A stretch of 34,815 nt of DNA from Desulfobacteraceae bacterium (GCA_021372635.1 JAJFUA010000146.1:1-34815), one strand, 5' to 3'. Counted from the first letter of the stretch, positions 26,139 through 33,285 are shown. Program-made: numbers and translations. Notes: generated from the letters alone by a model not told the origin.

Positions 26139-26604
26139 GCCGGCGCGTCCCCATTCCCGCAGCGAACCGTCCGTTCACGGGGCGTGAAGCGATCTTCGCG
26201 CCGTTTGCGGACCGGTTTGCCCGGATGAATGAAAGGTTCCCCATGCGGCCGGCCGTTGCCGGAGGCTGAAACCGATGCTCCGCTCCCGGCCGGCCGGCCT
26301 CTTTTTTGGAAGGCGGCGTTTCCGTCGCGCGACAATGAAACCGTACCGGTTGCGGCGGTCCCCTGGATCTGCCGCGATGCCCCGGCTTCCTGCCTGCGCC
26401 GTCTGCTCCCCCCGACGGCGCGAGTTCCCGCCCTGTGCCAGCCTTACATGCCGGCCGCCCTCCTTGGTTGGCAGAGCGAATTGCGGTGGGACTTCTCCGC
26501 GGGCGGTCCCATGCGCTTTCTCTTCCTATTCGAAAAGAACGCGCATATAATCCGCTCGAATCACTGCGGCATCCTCAGTCTTGTTTCACAACGGAGAGAA
26601 TAAT
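26139..26604. other. Gap between the MucR-like and potassium channel genes
   Basis: No gene is supported in these 466 bases. A terminator-like structure (26247-26307) lies about 110 bases after the regulator's stop codon. Short open frames here show no similarity to known proteins. The last 25 bases carry the GGAGAG site of the channel gene. Confidence 0.5.
26247..26307 (+). terminator. Terminator-like hairpin downstream of the MucR-like gene
   Basis: GGCCGGCCG (26247-26255) can pair with CGGCCGGCC (26291-26299), with further structure in the intervening 35 bases, followed by a six-T run at 26302-26307. The large loop makes it less certain. Confidence 0.5.
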
Positions 26605-27999
26605 TTGCTTTCAGATACCGATGCGTCCTCCGTCAGGCAGCCGAAGGCCAGGACGAAGAAGATCAGTCTATCCGCGCTCATCCTGCTGAGCTATGTCGGT
26701 GCGATCTGTGCCGGGGCGGGCATATTGATGCTCCCTCTTTCGACCGTTTCAGGCGTTTCGCTCATAGACGCCCTCTTCACGGCGACTTCCGCGGTCTGCG
26801 TGACCGGCCTTACGGTGGTGGACACGGGGACGGTCTATACCGTCTTCGGCCAGTTCGTCATCATGCTGCTCATCCAGGTCGGAGGCCTGGGTGTGATGAC
26901 CTTCACGGTCGTTCTTTTCCTCTACCTGGGGAAGAAGATTTCCTTCCGGCAGCGGATGATCATGCAGGAGGTCTTTGCGCACACGCCCCGGCAGGATATC
27001 TACCGCGTGGTGAAATCCATTTTCGTCTTCACTTTTCTTGTAGAGGGATCAGGCGCCCTGTCGCTCTTTCTCCTGTGGATCCCCGATCACTCGTTTTTCG
27101 ATTCCGTCCGCCTGGCGGCGTTCCATTCCGTTTCCGCCTTCTGCAATGCGGGATTCGGTCTTTTTCCGGATAATTTCATGTCTTACAGGGATTCGGCTGT
27201 TTTGAACCTCACCATTTGCGGGCTGATCGTGCTGGGTGGTATCGGCTTTCCGGTTGTCTACGACGTATCGGAGCACTTCAAGAACGCGAAAATAGGCAGG
27301 CTCAGGCTGTCCGTTCAGACGAAAACGGTGCTGACGACGACGGCTTTTCTCATTCTGGCCGGCATGGGACTCATTCTCTGGACCGAAAGCGGCAACGTCC
27401 TCAAAGGGGTGCCCTGGGGCGAACGGATCTGGATCGCACTCTTTCAGTCGGTGACCACGCGCACCGCCGGGTTCAATACGGTCGATATCGGTCAGTTGAC
27501 CAACCCGACGCTTTTCACGATGATGATCCTGATGTTCTGGGGCGCTTCGCCTGGTTCAACGGGCGGGGGCGTCAAGACCACGACGCTTGCCATTCTGAGT
27601 TCGTTCACCTGGAGCCGGCTCCGCAGAAAGGCTTACGTCAACCTTTTCAAAAAGACGGTGCCTCACGATACGCTTTCCAAGAGCGTCTCTCTCGTGGTTC
27701 TCTCTCTTGGTTTCATCTTCACGATCTTTTTCCTGGTGCTTTTCAGCCAGGAGGGATTGTCGGGGGACGTCGGGGCGCGGGGGGAGTTTGCGGATTACCT
27801 CTTCGAGGTGATTTCGGCGTTCGGCACGGTCGGGCTGTCCACGGGGGTGACGCCGAAGCTGAATGTCGTCGGCAAGTTGTTGATTATCACCATGATGCTG
27901 ATCGGCAGGGTTGGGGTTTTGACGTTTACGTACATTTTTGCCGGAGTCGAATCTCGCGGCGGCATTCAATATGCGGAACAAAACCTGATGATTGGATGA
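26605..27999 (+). CDS. Potassium uptake channel subunit, TrkH/KtrB family
   Basis: A 464-residue membrane protein that conducts K+ (or K+/Na+) inward. The four pore loops of the TrkH/KtrB fold are visible: ATSAVCVTGLTVVD, SVSAFCNAGFGLFPD, SVTTRTAGFNTVD and VISAFGTVGLSTGVTP, each with the filter glycine. It has about eight to ten hydrophobic segments. The preferred start is TTG at 26605, since GGAGAG lies 6 bases upstream; a TTG at 26581 is in frame without a ribosome site. It overlaps or nearly touches the start of the RCK gene, as is usual for KtrB-KtrA pairs. Short length and few N-terminal helices suit the KtrB type rather than E. coli TrkH. Confidence 0.92.
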   Translation: MLSDTDASSVRQPKARTKKISLSALILLSYVGAICAGAGILMLPLSTVSGVSLIDALFTATSAVCVTGLTVVDTGTVYTVFGQFVIMLLIQVGGLGVMTFTVVLFLYLGKKISFRQRMIMQEVFAHTPRQDIYRVVKSIFVFTFLVEGSGALSLFLLWIPDHSFFDSVRLAAFHSVSAFCNAGFGLFPDNFMSYRDSAVLNLTICGLIVLGGIGFPVVYDVSEHFKNAKIGRLRLSVQTKTVLTTTAFLILAGMGLILWTESGNVLKGVPWGERIWIALFQSVTTRTAGFNTVDIGQLTNPTLFTMMILMFWGASPGSTGGGVKTTTLAILSSFTWSRLRRKAYVNLFKKTVPHDTLSKSVSLVVLSLGFIFTIFFLVLFSQEGLSGDVGARGEFADYLFEVISAFGTVGLSTGVTPKLNVVGKLLIITMMLIGRVGVLTFTYIFAGVESRGGIQYAEQNLMIG

Positions 28000-28012
28000 C
28001 GGGGGGAGGGAT

Positions 28013-28690
28013 TTGAAGAAATTCGCGGTGATCGGTCTGGGAAAATTCGGATTCCACGTGGCCAAGGAACTGTTCAACGAGGGCAACGAGGTGGTTGCGA
28101 TCGACAAGGACCCGGCCCTCGTGCAGAATATCGACCCCTTTTGCACGGAGGCGATCGTGATGGACGCCTCCGACAAGGAGAAGCTGCGTTCGCTGGGCTT
28201 GAACGAGATGGACGGGGTGGTCGTGAGCATCGGTTCGGATATCAGCGGAAGCGTACTGGTGACCCTGTACCTTCAGGAGATCGGCGTTCGGAACGTCCTG
28301 GCCAAGGCAGTCGACGAAGATCACGGGAAGGTGCTGAAGAAGGTCGGCGCGTCCGCCGTGATCCACCCGGAAAAGGAGATCGCCATCAAGGTCGCCCGGG
28401 CCATGTCCCGGCCCAACATCCTGGATTTCATCCCCCTCATTGAGGATTATCACATCCTGCAAATCGCCCCGCCGCCGTCCTTTGTGGGGAAATCCCTGCG
28501 GCAGCTCGACCTGCGGGCCAAGTACAACATCAATGTCATCGCCATCGAGGAGATCATCCCGGAAAACACGGTGCTGGTCCCTTCCGCCGATTTCGTCATC
28601 AAGGACAGCGATATCCTGATCGTTTTGGGGAAGACCCAGGACGTGAGGCATATCAAAGAGTTGAACGAAGACAGGAACCAGATGCTTTAG
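28013..28690 (+). CDS. RCK-domain regulatory subunit of the potassium channel, KtrA/TrkA type
   Basis: A 225-residue cytoplasmic protein that binds NAD(H)/ATP/ADP and c-di-AMP-type ligands and gates the neighbouring channel. It has an N-terminal Rossmann domain (KKFAVIGLGKFGFHVAKELFNEGNEVVAIDKDP, GxGxxG near residue 8 and the acidic residue at the end of strand two) and a C-terminal TrkA-C domain (about 140-220, SFVGKSLRQLDLRAKYNINVIAIEE). A single RCK unit of this length matches KtrA rather than the double-length E. coli TrkA. The start TTG at 28013 is chosen because the family begins with KKFAVIG there; a G-rich site GGGGGGAGGG sits just before it. A TTG at 27992 that would overlap the channel gene is less likely. 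Confidence 0.9.
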   Translation: MKKFAVIGLGKFGFHVAKELFNEGNEVVAIDKDPALVQNIDPFCTEAIVMDASDKEKLRSLGLNEMDGVVVSIGSDISGSVLVTLYLQEIGVRNVLAKAVDEDHGKVLKKVGASAVIHPEKEIAIKVARAMSRPNILDFIPLIEDYHILQIAPPPSFVGKSLRQLDLRAKYNINVIAIEEIIPENTVLVPSADFVIKDSDILIVLGKTQDVRHIKELNEDRNQML

Positions 28691-28700
28691 GGCACGGCCG

Positions 28701-28740
28701 CCTTCCGGAGCGGTCACACCGGAAGGTTGCGGTTCTTTTC
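28701..28740 (+). terminator. Terminator of the potassium channel operon
   Basis: CCTTCCGG (28701-28708) pairs perfectly with CCGGAAGG (28719-28726) around a 10-base loop, starting 11 bases after the RCK stop codon, then a T-rich stretch TTCTTTTC follows after six bases. Confidence 0.6.
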
Positions 28741-28856
28741 GGGAAAACGCTGAATCGAAAGATTTTTTCCGTGCGGGTCGTTTTTTTCTCCCGGCGCGGT
28801 GTGCCTGGTTGCCTGCCGTTCCTTCGAAAAGTGTAAAATCGTCGGAATTATTTACG

Positions 28857-28886
28857 ATTGGCCAAAATAGCTAAATTGGCTTGACA
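28857..28886 (+). promoter_or_regulatory. Possible control site of the peptide locus
   Basis: Two copies of ATTGGC (28857-28862, 28875-28880), 18 bases apart, lie directly upstream of a perfect -35-like TTGACA (28881-28886). The first copy also forms an inverted pair with the second (GCCAA...TTGGC). No good -10 box follows at 16-18 bases, so an activator-dependent promoter is one reading. Tentative. Confidence 0.3.
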
Positions 28887-29198
28887 TTAAAACCACTTGC
28901 CGAGCTTTTGCCGGTGCGCATGTGTCGGAATATCTTACGAAAATTCCGTTTGCCCGCTTGGGGTGGGGCTGTGCGCCCCAGGACCCGCATGACATAAAGG
29001 TCGATATAACAACGCATTATGATCCGGTAAAAATGCATGGTGCGATTTTTGCTTATTTTTTCTGGACGTTGGCCGGGAAGAGGCGAGTGAGCGGACGCTC
29101 ATCGGCCACTGTGGCACAGGAGGTCCGGAAAGAGTCAAACGATCGAACTTCCTGGCAGATTGGACACACTATTGAAAGTTGGGAGAGATTTCTTTAGC

Positions 29199-30146
29199 AT
29201 GCTTCACGGTTCCAGAATCACGGCTATGAAACGACAATCCGATGCCCGGGATTTCTCGGGCGAACATAACTTTCATTATCGGGCCGAAGTGGTTGATTTT
29301 CCATTTGAGTCGCCCCTCCGGCCGTGTGATGTTTTGCGTGCTTCCGGCAAAGACAGACAACAGTCACAGGCATGGGGATATGATACGGTGACGTTCGAAG
29401 ATCTTATTGACCGCCAGAAGGTCATGGAACTGGTAGAGCGGGGAACCGGCAAGGGGGTCAAGGTCGGTATCCTCGACAGCGGAGTCGATTTTACCCATCC
29501 CGCCATTGCGGACGTGGCGCACAAATCTTTCGAGGTGAGGGAATTTCCAGGCGGTCCGGTGTGCCAGGAGGCGCCCGGGATGGACGTCCTGGGCCACGGC
29601 ACCATGTGCGCCGGCGTCATTCACAGCATCGCTCCCGAGGCAATACTCTATAATATCAAGACACTTGACGAAACGGGAAGCAATTCGCCCGCAAAGGTCA
29701 TCTGCGCCATCCAGTGGGCCGTCGCCAACGGGATGGACGTGCTGAACCTCAGCCTCGCCTCGGTCAACATGTCGAGAAATACCATCGTGGACATGCTCTA
29801 CTGGGTGGAACAGGCCTACTATAAGGGCATGATACTCGTCGCGGCGACGGACAACCGGCAGAAAAGGGGATTTCCCGGCGACTACAGTGCGGTGATCGGG
29901 GTCGACTTCCAGCACTTTCCGGATTTCAAGTGCTTCAACTACTACCTGGGCAGGGCGGTCGAACTGGAGGCGAAGGGGGTTTACGTCGAAGCGCCCTTTC
30001 CGGGAAACCAGACGATCAAGACGACCTGCACGAGCATCGCCTGTCCTCACATTACGGGCCTGGTGGCCCGGATTCTTTCATCAATGCCCGGTCTCACGCC
30101 GTTCCAGATGAAAACCCTGCTGCTGGCGGCCAGGTCCAATTGCTAG
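29199..30146 (+). CDS. Subtilisin-like S8 serine protease of the peptide-maturation locus
   Basis: A 315-residue subtilase catalytic domain. The triad is intact: D93 in GILDSGVDFTHP, H133 in GHGTMCAGV and S279 in TSIACPHITG; the oxyanion-hole asparagine is N219 in AATDN. Unusual local changes are CTSIACPH instead of GTSMASPH and AATDN instead of AAGN. There is no signal peptide and no obvious pro-domain; the N-terminal 80 residues are non-conserved. It therefore probably works in the cytoplasm, like proteases that trim the leader from ribosomal peptides. It begins a row of same-strand genes (protease, GAF protein, putative precursor) with short gaps of 17 and 40 bases. ATG 29199 is the best start; ATG 29226 is an alternative. 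Confidence 0.85.
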   Translation: MLHGSRITAMKRQSDARDFSGEHNFHYRAEVVDFPFESPLRPCDVLRASGKDRQQSQAWGYDTVTFEDLIDRQKVMELVERGTGKGVKVGILDSGVDFTHPAIADVAHKSFEVREFPGGPVCQEAPGMDVLGHGTMCAGVIHSIAPEAILYNIKTLDETGSNSPAKVICAIQWAVANGMDVLNLSLASVNMSRNTIVDMLYWVEQAYYKGMILVAATDNRQKRGFPGDYSAVIGVDFQHFPDFKCFNYYLGRAVELEAKGVYVEAPFPGNQTIKTTCTSIACPHITGLVARILSSMPGLTPFQMKTLLLAARSNC

Positions 30147-30163
30147 GCGGTACAGGAGGAGCC

Positions 30164-30961
30164 ATGGACATCCTTGAGCGTATAGAGAAGGTGAGCAAGA
30201 CCATCGAGCTGTTGTCCGAAGAAGTCAGGGAGCTGAAGGGCATGGCCTCCCAGGCGCTCCCGTCCGGTCCGCAGCCCGTTTCGAAGGGAGGGCCGGGGGC
30301 GGAGGACGCTCTGGGCATACTGGTGAACTACCTGGCGCTGAGCCCGGGCATGGAGGAGGACAGCCTTCTGAACACGCTTTTGAACTGCGCCATGATGGTC
30401 GTCAGGGCGGAGGGGGCCGCGGTGACGCTTTACGATGCCGAGAAAAACCTGCTCGTGTTCCGCGCCGCCGTCGGGGTGGCCGCGGACAAACTGCTCGGCG
30501 TCGAGGTGCCCATCGCGAACTCGCAGCACGGACTTGCCTTCCGTATGCGCCAGGTCCACTCGTCGACGCCCATGTACAAGACGGTGGACAGCATAACGGG
30601 AGTGAATTACCGGAGTGTTCTGGCCGCGCCGCTCGTCATCGACGACCAGGCCATCGGGACCCTCGGGGCGGTGAACAAGCTGGGGGAGGACCATTTCACG
30701 GTCCAGGACATAGAGGACTATGCGAATTTCGCGGAGCTGGCCGCCCACATCATCCAGCAGCGACTCCGGGAAACGAGCCTCAAGCAGATGATCCACGGAG
30801 ACGCCGTCCGGATACCGAAAGAACTTTCCGCGCTCGGCATTTTGAAAAGCGACAGGGATTTGCTGGAAATAACCCAGAACGTTGCGGCCATCGGGCGCAG
30901 ATCGCCCGAACTGCTGTCCCTGTGCCGGCAGTTCGTCGAGGTCCTGGCCGGCATGGCCTGA
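30164..30961 (+). CDS. GAF-domain protein of the peptide-maturation locus
   Basis: A 265-residue soluble protein. Residues 1-27 form a short coiled coil (ILERIEKVSKTIELLSEEVREL), followed by a Gly/Pro-rich linker and a GAF domain (about 55-210) with the typical blocks VRAEGAAVTLYDAEKNLLVFRAAVG, ANSQHGLAFRMRQ, YRSVLAAPLVIDDQAIGTLGAVNK and FTVQDIEDYANFAELAAHII. A helical tail of about 55 residues ends it. There is no output domain (no kinase, HTH, GGDEF), so it would act by binding a small ligand and another protein. ATG 30164 is preceded by AGGAGGA. It lies between the protease and the first putative precursor, so a sensor or adaptor role in peptide production is inferred. Confidence 0.85.
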   Translation: MDILERIEKVSKTIELLSEEVRELKGMASQALPSGPQPVSKGGPGAEDALGILVNYLALSPGMEEDSLLNTLLNCAMMVVRAEGAAVTLYDAEKNLLVFRAAVGVAADKLLGVEVPIANSQHGLAFRMRQVHSSTPMYKTVDSITGVNYRSVLAAPLVIDDQAIGTLGAVNKLGEDHFTVQDIEDYANFAELAAHIIQQRLRETSLKQMIHGDAVRIPKELSALGILKSDRDLLEITQNVAAIGRRSPELLSLCRQFVEVLAGMA

Positions 30962-31001
30962 CGGGAACGCATTCGAAGAGACGAAGGGTGAAGAGGGAAT
31001 C

Positions 31002-31190
31002 ATGCCTATTGTGAGCACGGCAGACGGCAGAATATACGTGATTCCGGCGGAGGACCTGGAGTGTTACAGGATCGCCCCGGAGGACGTGGAAGACAGGATC
31101 AGGGCTTCCGGTTTGAAAGAGCCGCCCGGCGTCTATCCCCAGCAGACGCGGACGGAGTGGACCAACCTGCGCCTCTGCCTCAAGCGCTGA
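31002..31190 (+). CDS. Putative precursor peptide 1 (62 residues, one WTN triad)
   Basis: A 62-residue small protein that I read as a RiPP precursor. Its first 37 residues (MPIVSTADGRIYVIPAEDLE...) align without gaps to the first 37 residues of the second precursor at 32835: identical M1, I3, G9, Y12, P15, L19, P26, V29, G37 plus about a dozen conservative matches (YxIP/YxVP, LExY/LDxF, IxPE/VxPD). The tail is short and holds one W53-T54-N55 triad followed by LRLCLKR, with cysteines at 21 and 59. GAGGG lies about 6 bases before ATG 31002. It follows the GAF gene by 40 bases and precedes the repeat element and the radical SAM gene. It could be a true substrate, a shortened relic, or a stand-alone leader-like binding protein. 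Confidence 0.72.
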   Translation: MPIVSTADGRIYVIPAEDLECYRIAPEDVEDRIRASGLKEPPGVYPQQTRTEWTNLRLCLKR

Positions 31191-31347
31191 GCGGGGTGTC
31201 CGGCGGCCGGAAGGTCTTCCGGGGGCCTGCCGCCGCGCTGGAGACCGCGTTCCGCGTTTCGGGGACGTGGGCATCGGGGGAGATGACCGCATTCATCCGG
31301 GAGGCAAACGGGCCGGCCTTTTCGGCATGGGCCCCTGCCCGGGGGAT

Positions 31348-31519
31348 GCAATGCTGTTGCGTTAAGGATTCCCATTCCCCCCTTTGAGGGGGGATCAAGG
31401 GGGAGTGTTGGTTTTAAGTACTTGAAGCTTTGGAGAAAACACCCCCATGCCCCCCCTCAAGGGGGGGATTGAGATTGTCGCTCGACCGGGAAATCGTACT
31501 CTTAACGCAACAGTATTGC
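31348..31519. mobile_element. MITE-like element, 172 bp, with 21-bp terminal inverted repeats
   Basis: Left end GCAATGCTGTTGCGTTAAGGA (31348-31368) and the complement of the right end (31499-31519, GCAATACTGTTGCGTTAAGAG) agree at 18 of 21 positions. Between them two C/G-tract arms (CCCCCCTTTGAGGGGGG near 31376, CCCCCCTCAAGGGGGG near 31451) make a long imperfect hairpin. There is no transposase. It lies between the first putative precursor and the radical SAM gene; related relics are at 11099-11250 and 14650-14715. No clear target duplication is visible. Confidence 0.65.
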
Positions 31520-31580
31520 CCGGATGGAAGCGGGAGACGTTATCCGTTTGGAACTAAGGAGCTTCCTACAAGGATCTGAC

Positions 31581-32699
31581 ATGAGGATCGAAGCCTTTTT
31601 TGAACCGATGGTCTATGTAACGGCGAAGGTGACCCACGGCTGCAATCTCAAATGCGGGTACTGCAAGGTCGATTCGCTGTCCACGAAGGCCAAGAGGATG
31701 TCGCTCGAAACCGCCAAAAGGTCGGCGAGACTCCTGATTGAAAATTCGACCTATCCTTCGCTGTGGTTCAACATGCACGGGGGGGAACCCCTGCTCATGG
31801 ACGATGCATGGATCGAGGAGGTGGTCGACTATGCGAAGGACCTGGCGAAGAAGAATTCCAAGGAGATCAAGTTCCCCATTTCGACCAATGGAACGCTCCT
31901 GAGCGAAGAGAGACTTCTCAAGCTGCGGGATATCGGGATCGATTTTTCCATGAGCTGTGATGGGCCCCCCAAGATCAACGACCTGATGCGCAAGCGGGGG
32001 AAAACCGTCGTGCAGACCTACCGGCTGTTCAAGAAGCACAGGATACGGGTCGGCATCATGGCGGTCATCAGCCGGGGGAACTACAACCGCATGAAAGAGG
32101 TGATGGACTGGTACCGCGAAGAGGGTATCCGGGCCTTCCTGTCGAATTTCGTGGAAGCGCAGGGGCGCGGCTCGGACGATCAACTGCTGACCCCGCAGGA
32201 GATGTTCGAAAGCGCCTACCAGATCCTGGAGCACATGTACGAAACGGATGTTTCCGTCGCGAACGACGACCTGCTGCGCAAGGTAGCCTGGTTCGTCGAA
32301 GGGCGCAGGAACCCGGAAGCTCTGTGCTGCCCGAACCTGGAATGCCATGCGGGGCGTCACATGGTCGCGGTGGATATGGACGGGGGAATCACGACCTGCG
32401 GAAGCGCCGACACTTCGGATTTCCTGCTGGGCCATATCGACAGGGACATCGACGACGATCAGTGCAAGAGCGTGCTCAACAGCTTCCACGACAAGGGAAG
32501 ATGGATCATCCGCTGCTTCGATTGCCCGGCGAAGCGAATCTGCAGCCACGGGTGCACTACAGCCTGCAAGAAGTCGGCAGTCTACCGGGAAAACATGTGC
32601 CAGTACACTCGGATGATATGGACGTACCTGTGCGAGCATCCTGAAAAGGCGAATCACATCCACCAGATTATCAGCGGTCGTAAGGGGTATTACGTGTAG
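31581..32699 (+). CDS. Radical SAM/SPASM peptide-modifying enzyme
   Basis: A 372-residue radical SAM enzyme. The SAM-binding 4Fe-4S motif is CNLKCGYC (C21, C25, C28), with the GGEPLL motif at about 67-72 and a TIM-barrel continuing (ISTNGTLLS, DFSMSCDGPP). The C-terminal part is a SPASM domain with many cysteines (about 249, 250, 255, 273, 312, 315, 321, 325, 329, 340) in the usual CxxC-x5-C-x3-C-x3-C pattern, giving two auxiliary clusters. Such enzymes modify ribosomal peptides (sactionine, ranthipeptide or cyclophane formation). No separate RRE recognition domain is seen in the N-terminus. The start ATG 31581 has AAGGA 7 bases upstream; an in-frame ATG at 31524 next to the repeat has no such site. 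The nearest likely substrate is the W-x-N-rich peptide 135 bases downstream. Confidence 0.92.
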   Translation: MRIEAFFEPMVYVTAKVTHGCNLKCGYCKVDSLSTKAKRMSLETAKRSARLLIENSTYPSLWFNMHGGEPLLMDDAWIEEVVDYAKDLAKKNSKEIKFPISTNGTLLSEERLLKLRDIGIDFSMSCDGPPKINDLMRKRGKTVVQTYRLFKKHRIRVGIMAVISRGNYNRMKEVMDWYREEGIRAFLSNFVEAQGRGSDDQLLTPQEMFESAYQILEHMYETDVSVANDDLLRKVAWFVEGRRNPEALCCPNLECHAGRHMVAVDMDGGITTCGSADTSDFLLGHIDRDIDDDQCKSVLNSFHDKGRWIIRCFDCPAKRICSHGCTTACKKSAVYRENMCQYTRMIWTYLCEHPEKANHIHQIISGRKGYYV

Positions 32700-32834
32700 C
32701 TCGAGGGGGCGGAGGGAAGGATGGAGGCGGAACGATCCGGCGCCGCCTGCCCGAGGCAATCGCAAATGGCTGTAGTGGAGCGGGACAGGCTCGATTCCAG
32801 CGGTGAACGTAACAAACAAACCTAGGAGGAGATC

Positions 32835-33194
32835 ATGGCTATTCTGAGAAGTCTGGAAGGCACCTTTTACGATGTACCCGACAGCGAACTTGACAAATTC
32901 CAGGTCCCGCCCGACCAGGTGAAGGGCCTGATGGAATCTGCCGGCCAAAAGCCGCCGCAGGGGCCGAAGCAGCAGCAACAGCAGCAGACATTCCAGGTGT
33001 CGGGTGACGCTTCGCGGGGAGCGCCGCAGATCCTCGTTCAGTTCATCACGCAGGCGACTCCGTCGCAGCAGCAGCAACCGCAGCCGCAACAGCAGGCGCA
33101 GAAACCTGCCGGTCAGGGCCAGGAGGAGCAGGTGGATCCGCAGTGGTACTGGGTGAACTGGTTCAACTGGGCGAACTGGTACAACTGGTACTAG
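32835..33194 (+). CDS. Putative precursor peptide 2 with tandem WxN aromatic core (119 residues)
   Basis: Layout: leader 1-37, related to precursor 1; a Gln/Pro-rich linker with a QQQQQQ run (46-51) and another at about 78-87; a short hydrophobic block APQILVQFITQA (63-74); an acidic spacer EEQVDPQ; then the C-terminal core at 104-119, WYWVNWFNWANWYNWY, i.e. WY, four tandem W-x-N triads (WVN 106-108, WFN 109-111, WAN 112-114, WYN 115-117) and WY. The core is all Trp, Tyr, Phe, Asn with one Val and one Ala and no Cys, Lys, Arg, Asp or Glu. A strong AGGAGGAG site precedes ATG 32835, as expected for an abundantly made precursor. W-x-N fits the aromatic-x-x crosslink motif of three-residue cyclophanes made by radical SAM/SPASM enzymes. 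It sits between that enzyme and the exporter and ends in a strong terminator. Confidence 0.82.
   Translation: MAILRSLEGTFYDVPDSELDKFQVPPDQVKGLMESAGQKPPQGPKQQQQQQTFQVSGDASRGAPQILVQFITQATPSQQQQPQPQQQAQKPAGQGQEEQVDPQWYWVNWFNWANWYNWY
33144..33191 (+). repeat. Tandem 9-base coding repeat giving WxN units
   Basis: Within the precursor, the pattern TGG-NNN-AAC is repeated four times in a row (33150-33185), each nine bases: TGG GTG AAC, TGG TTC AAC, TGG GCG AAC, TGG TAC AAC. The Trp and Asn codons are constant at the DNA level while the middle codon varies freely, which looks like expansion by duplication followed by drift of the middle position. Confidence 0.85.
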
Positions 33195-33248
33195 GAGCGG
33201 GTTGACCGGCTGCCGGCCGGAAATCGTTGCGGAATTCAAGAGAGACAG

Positions 33249-33285
33249 AAGGCGGACTTCCGGAAGGGGCCGCCTTTTGTTTAGT
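33249..33285 (+). terminator. Terminator after precursor 2
   Basis: AAGGCGG (33249-33255) pairs perfectly with CCGCCTT (33270-33276), with an inner CTTCC/GGAAG extension making a long stem, followed by TTTTGTTTAGTTTTC. It lies about 55 bases after the precursor stop and before the exporter gene, so precursor transcripts are probably much more abundant than exporter transcripts. Confidence 0.85.

Larger units (their letters stand above)
28691..29198. other. Gap between the potassium genes and the peptide locus
   Basis: No gene is supported in these 508 bases. It begins with a terminator hairpin (28701-28740). The stretch from about 28840 to 29070 is locally AT-rich and contains a perfect TTGACA (28881-28886) without a good -10 box, preceded by a repeated ATTGGC (28857-28862 and 28875-28880, 18 bases apart). 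A small hairpin TGGGGC/GCCCCA lies at 28964-28980. This is the likely control region of the peptide-maturation locus. An open frame at 28922-29197 has no convincing coding features. Confidence 0.5.

Noticed and set aside
28875..28900. Possible sigma-54 promoter (TGGC ... TTGC) before the peptide locus
   Set aside because: The GG and GC dinucleotides are about 20 bases apart instead of the required 10 between them.
28922..29197. A 91-codon open frame just before the S8 protease gene (would start at GTG)
   Set aside because: No ribosome site, no recognisable domain and AT-rich, noncoding-like composition; it lies in the probable control region. If it were real it would be translationally close to the protease start, so it deserves a look in expression data.
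33249..33285. Hairpin after precursor 2 as an element linking it to the exporter
   Set aside because: The perfect stem followed by a T-rich tract is best explained as an ordinary terminator, so I do not claim a riboregulator here.
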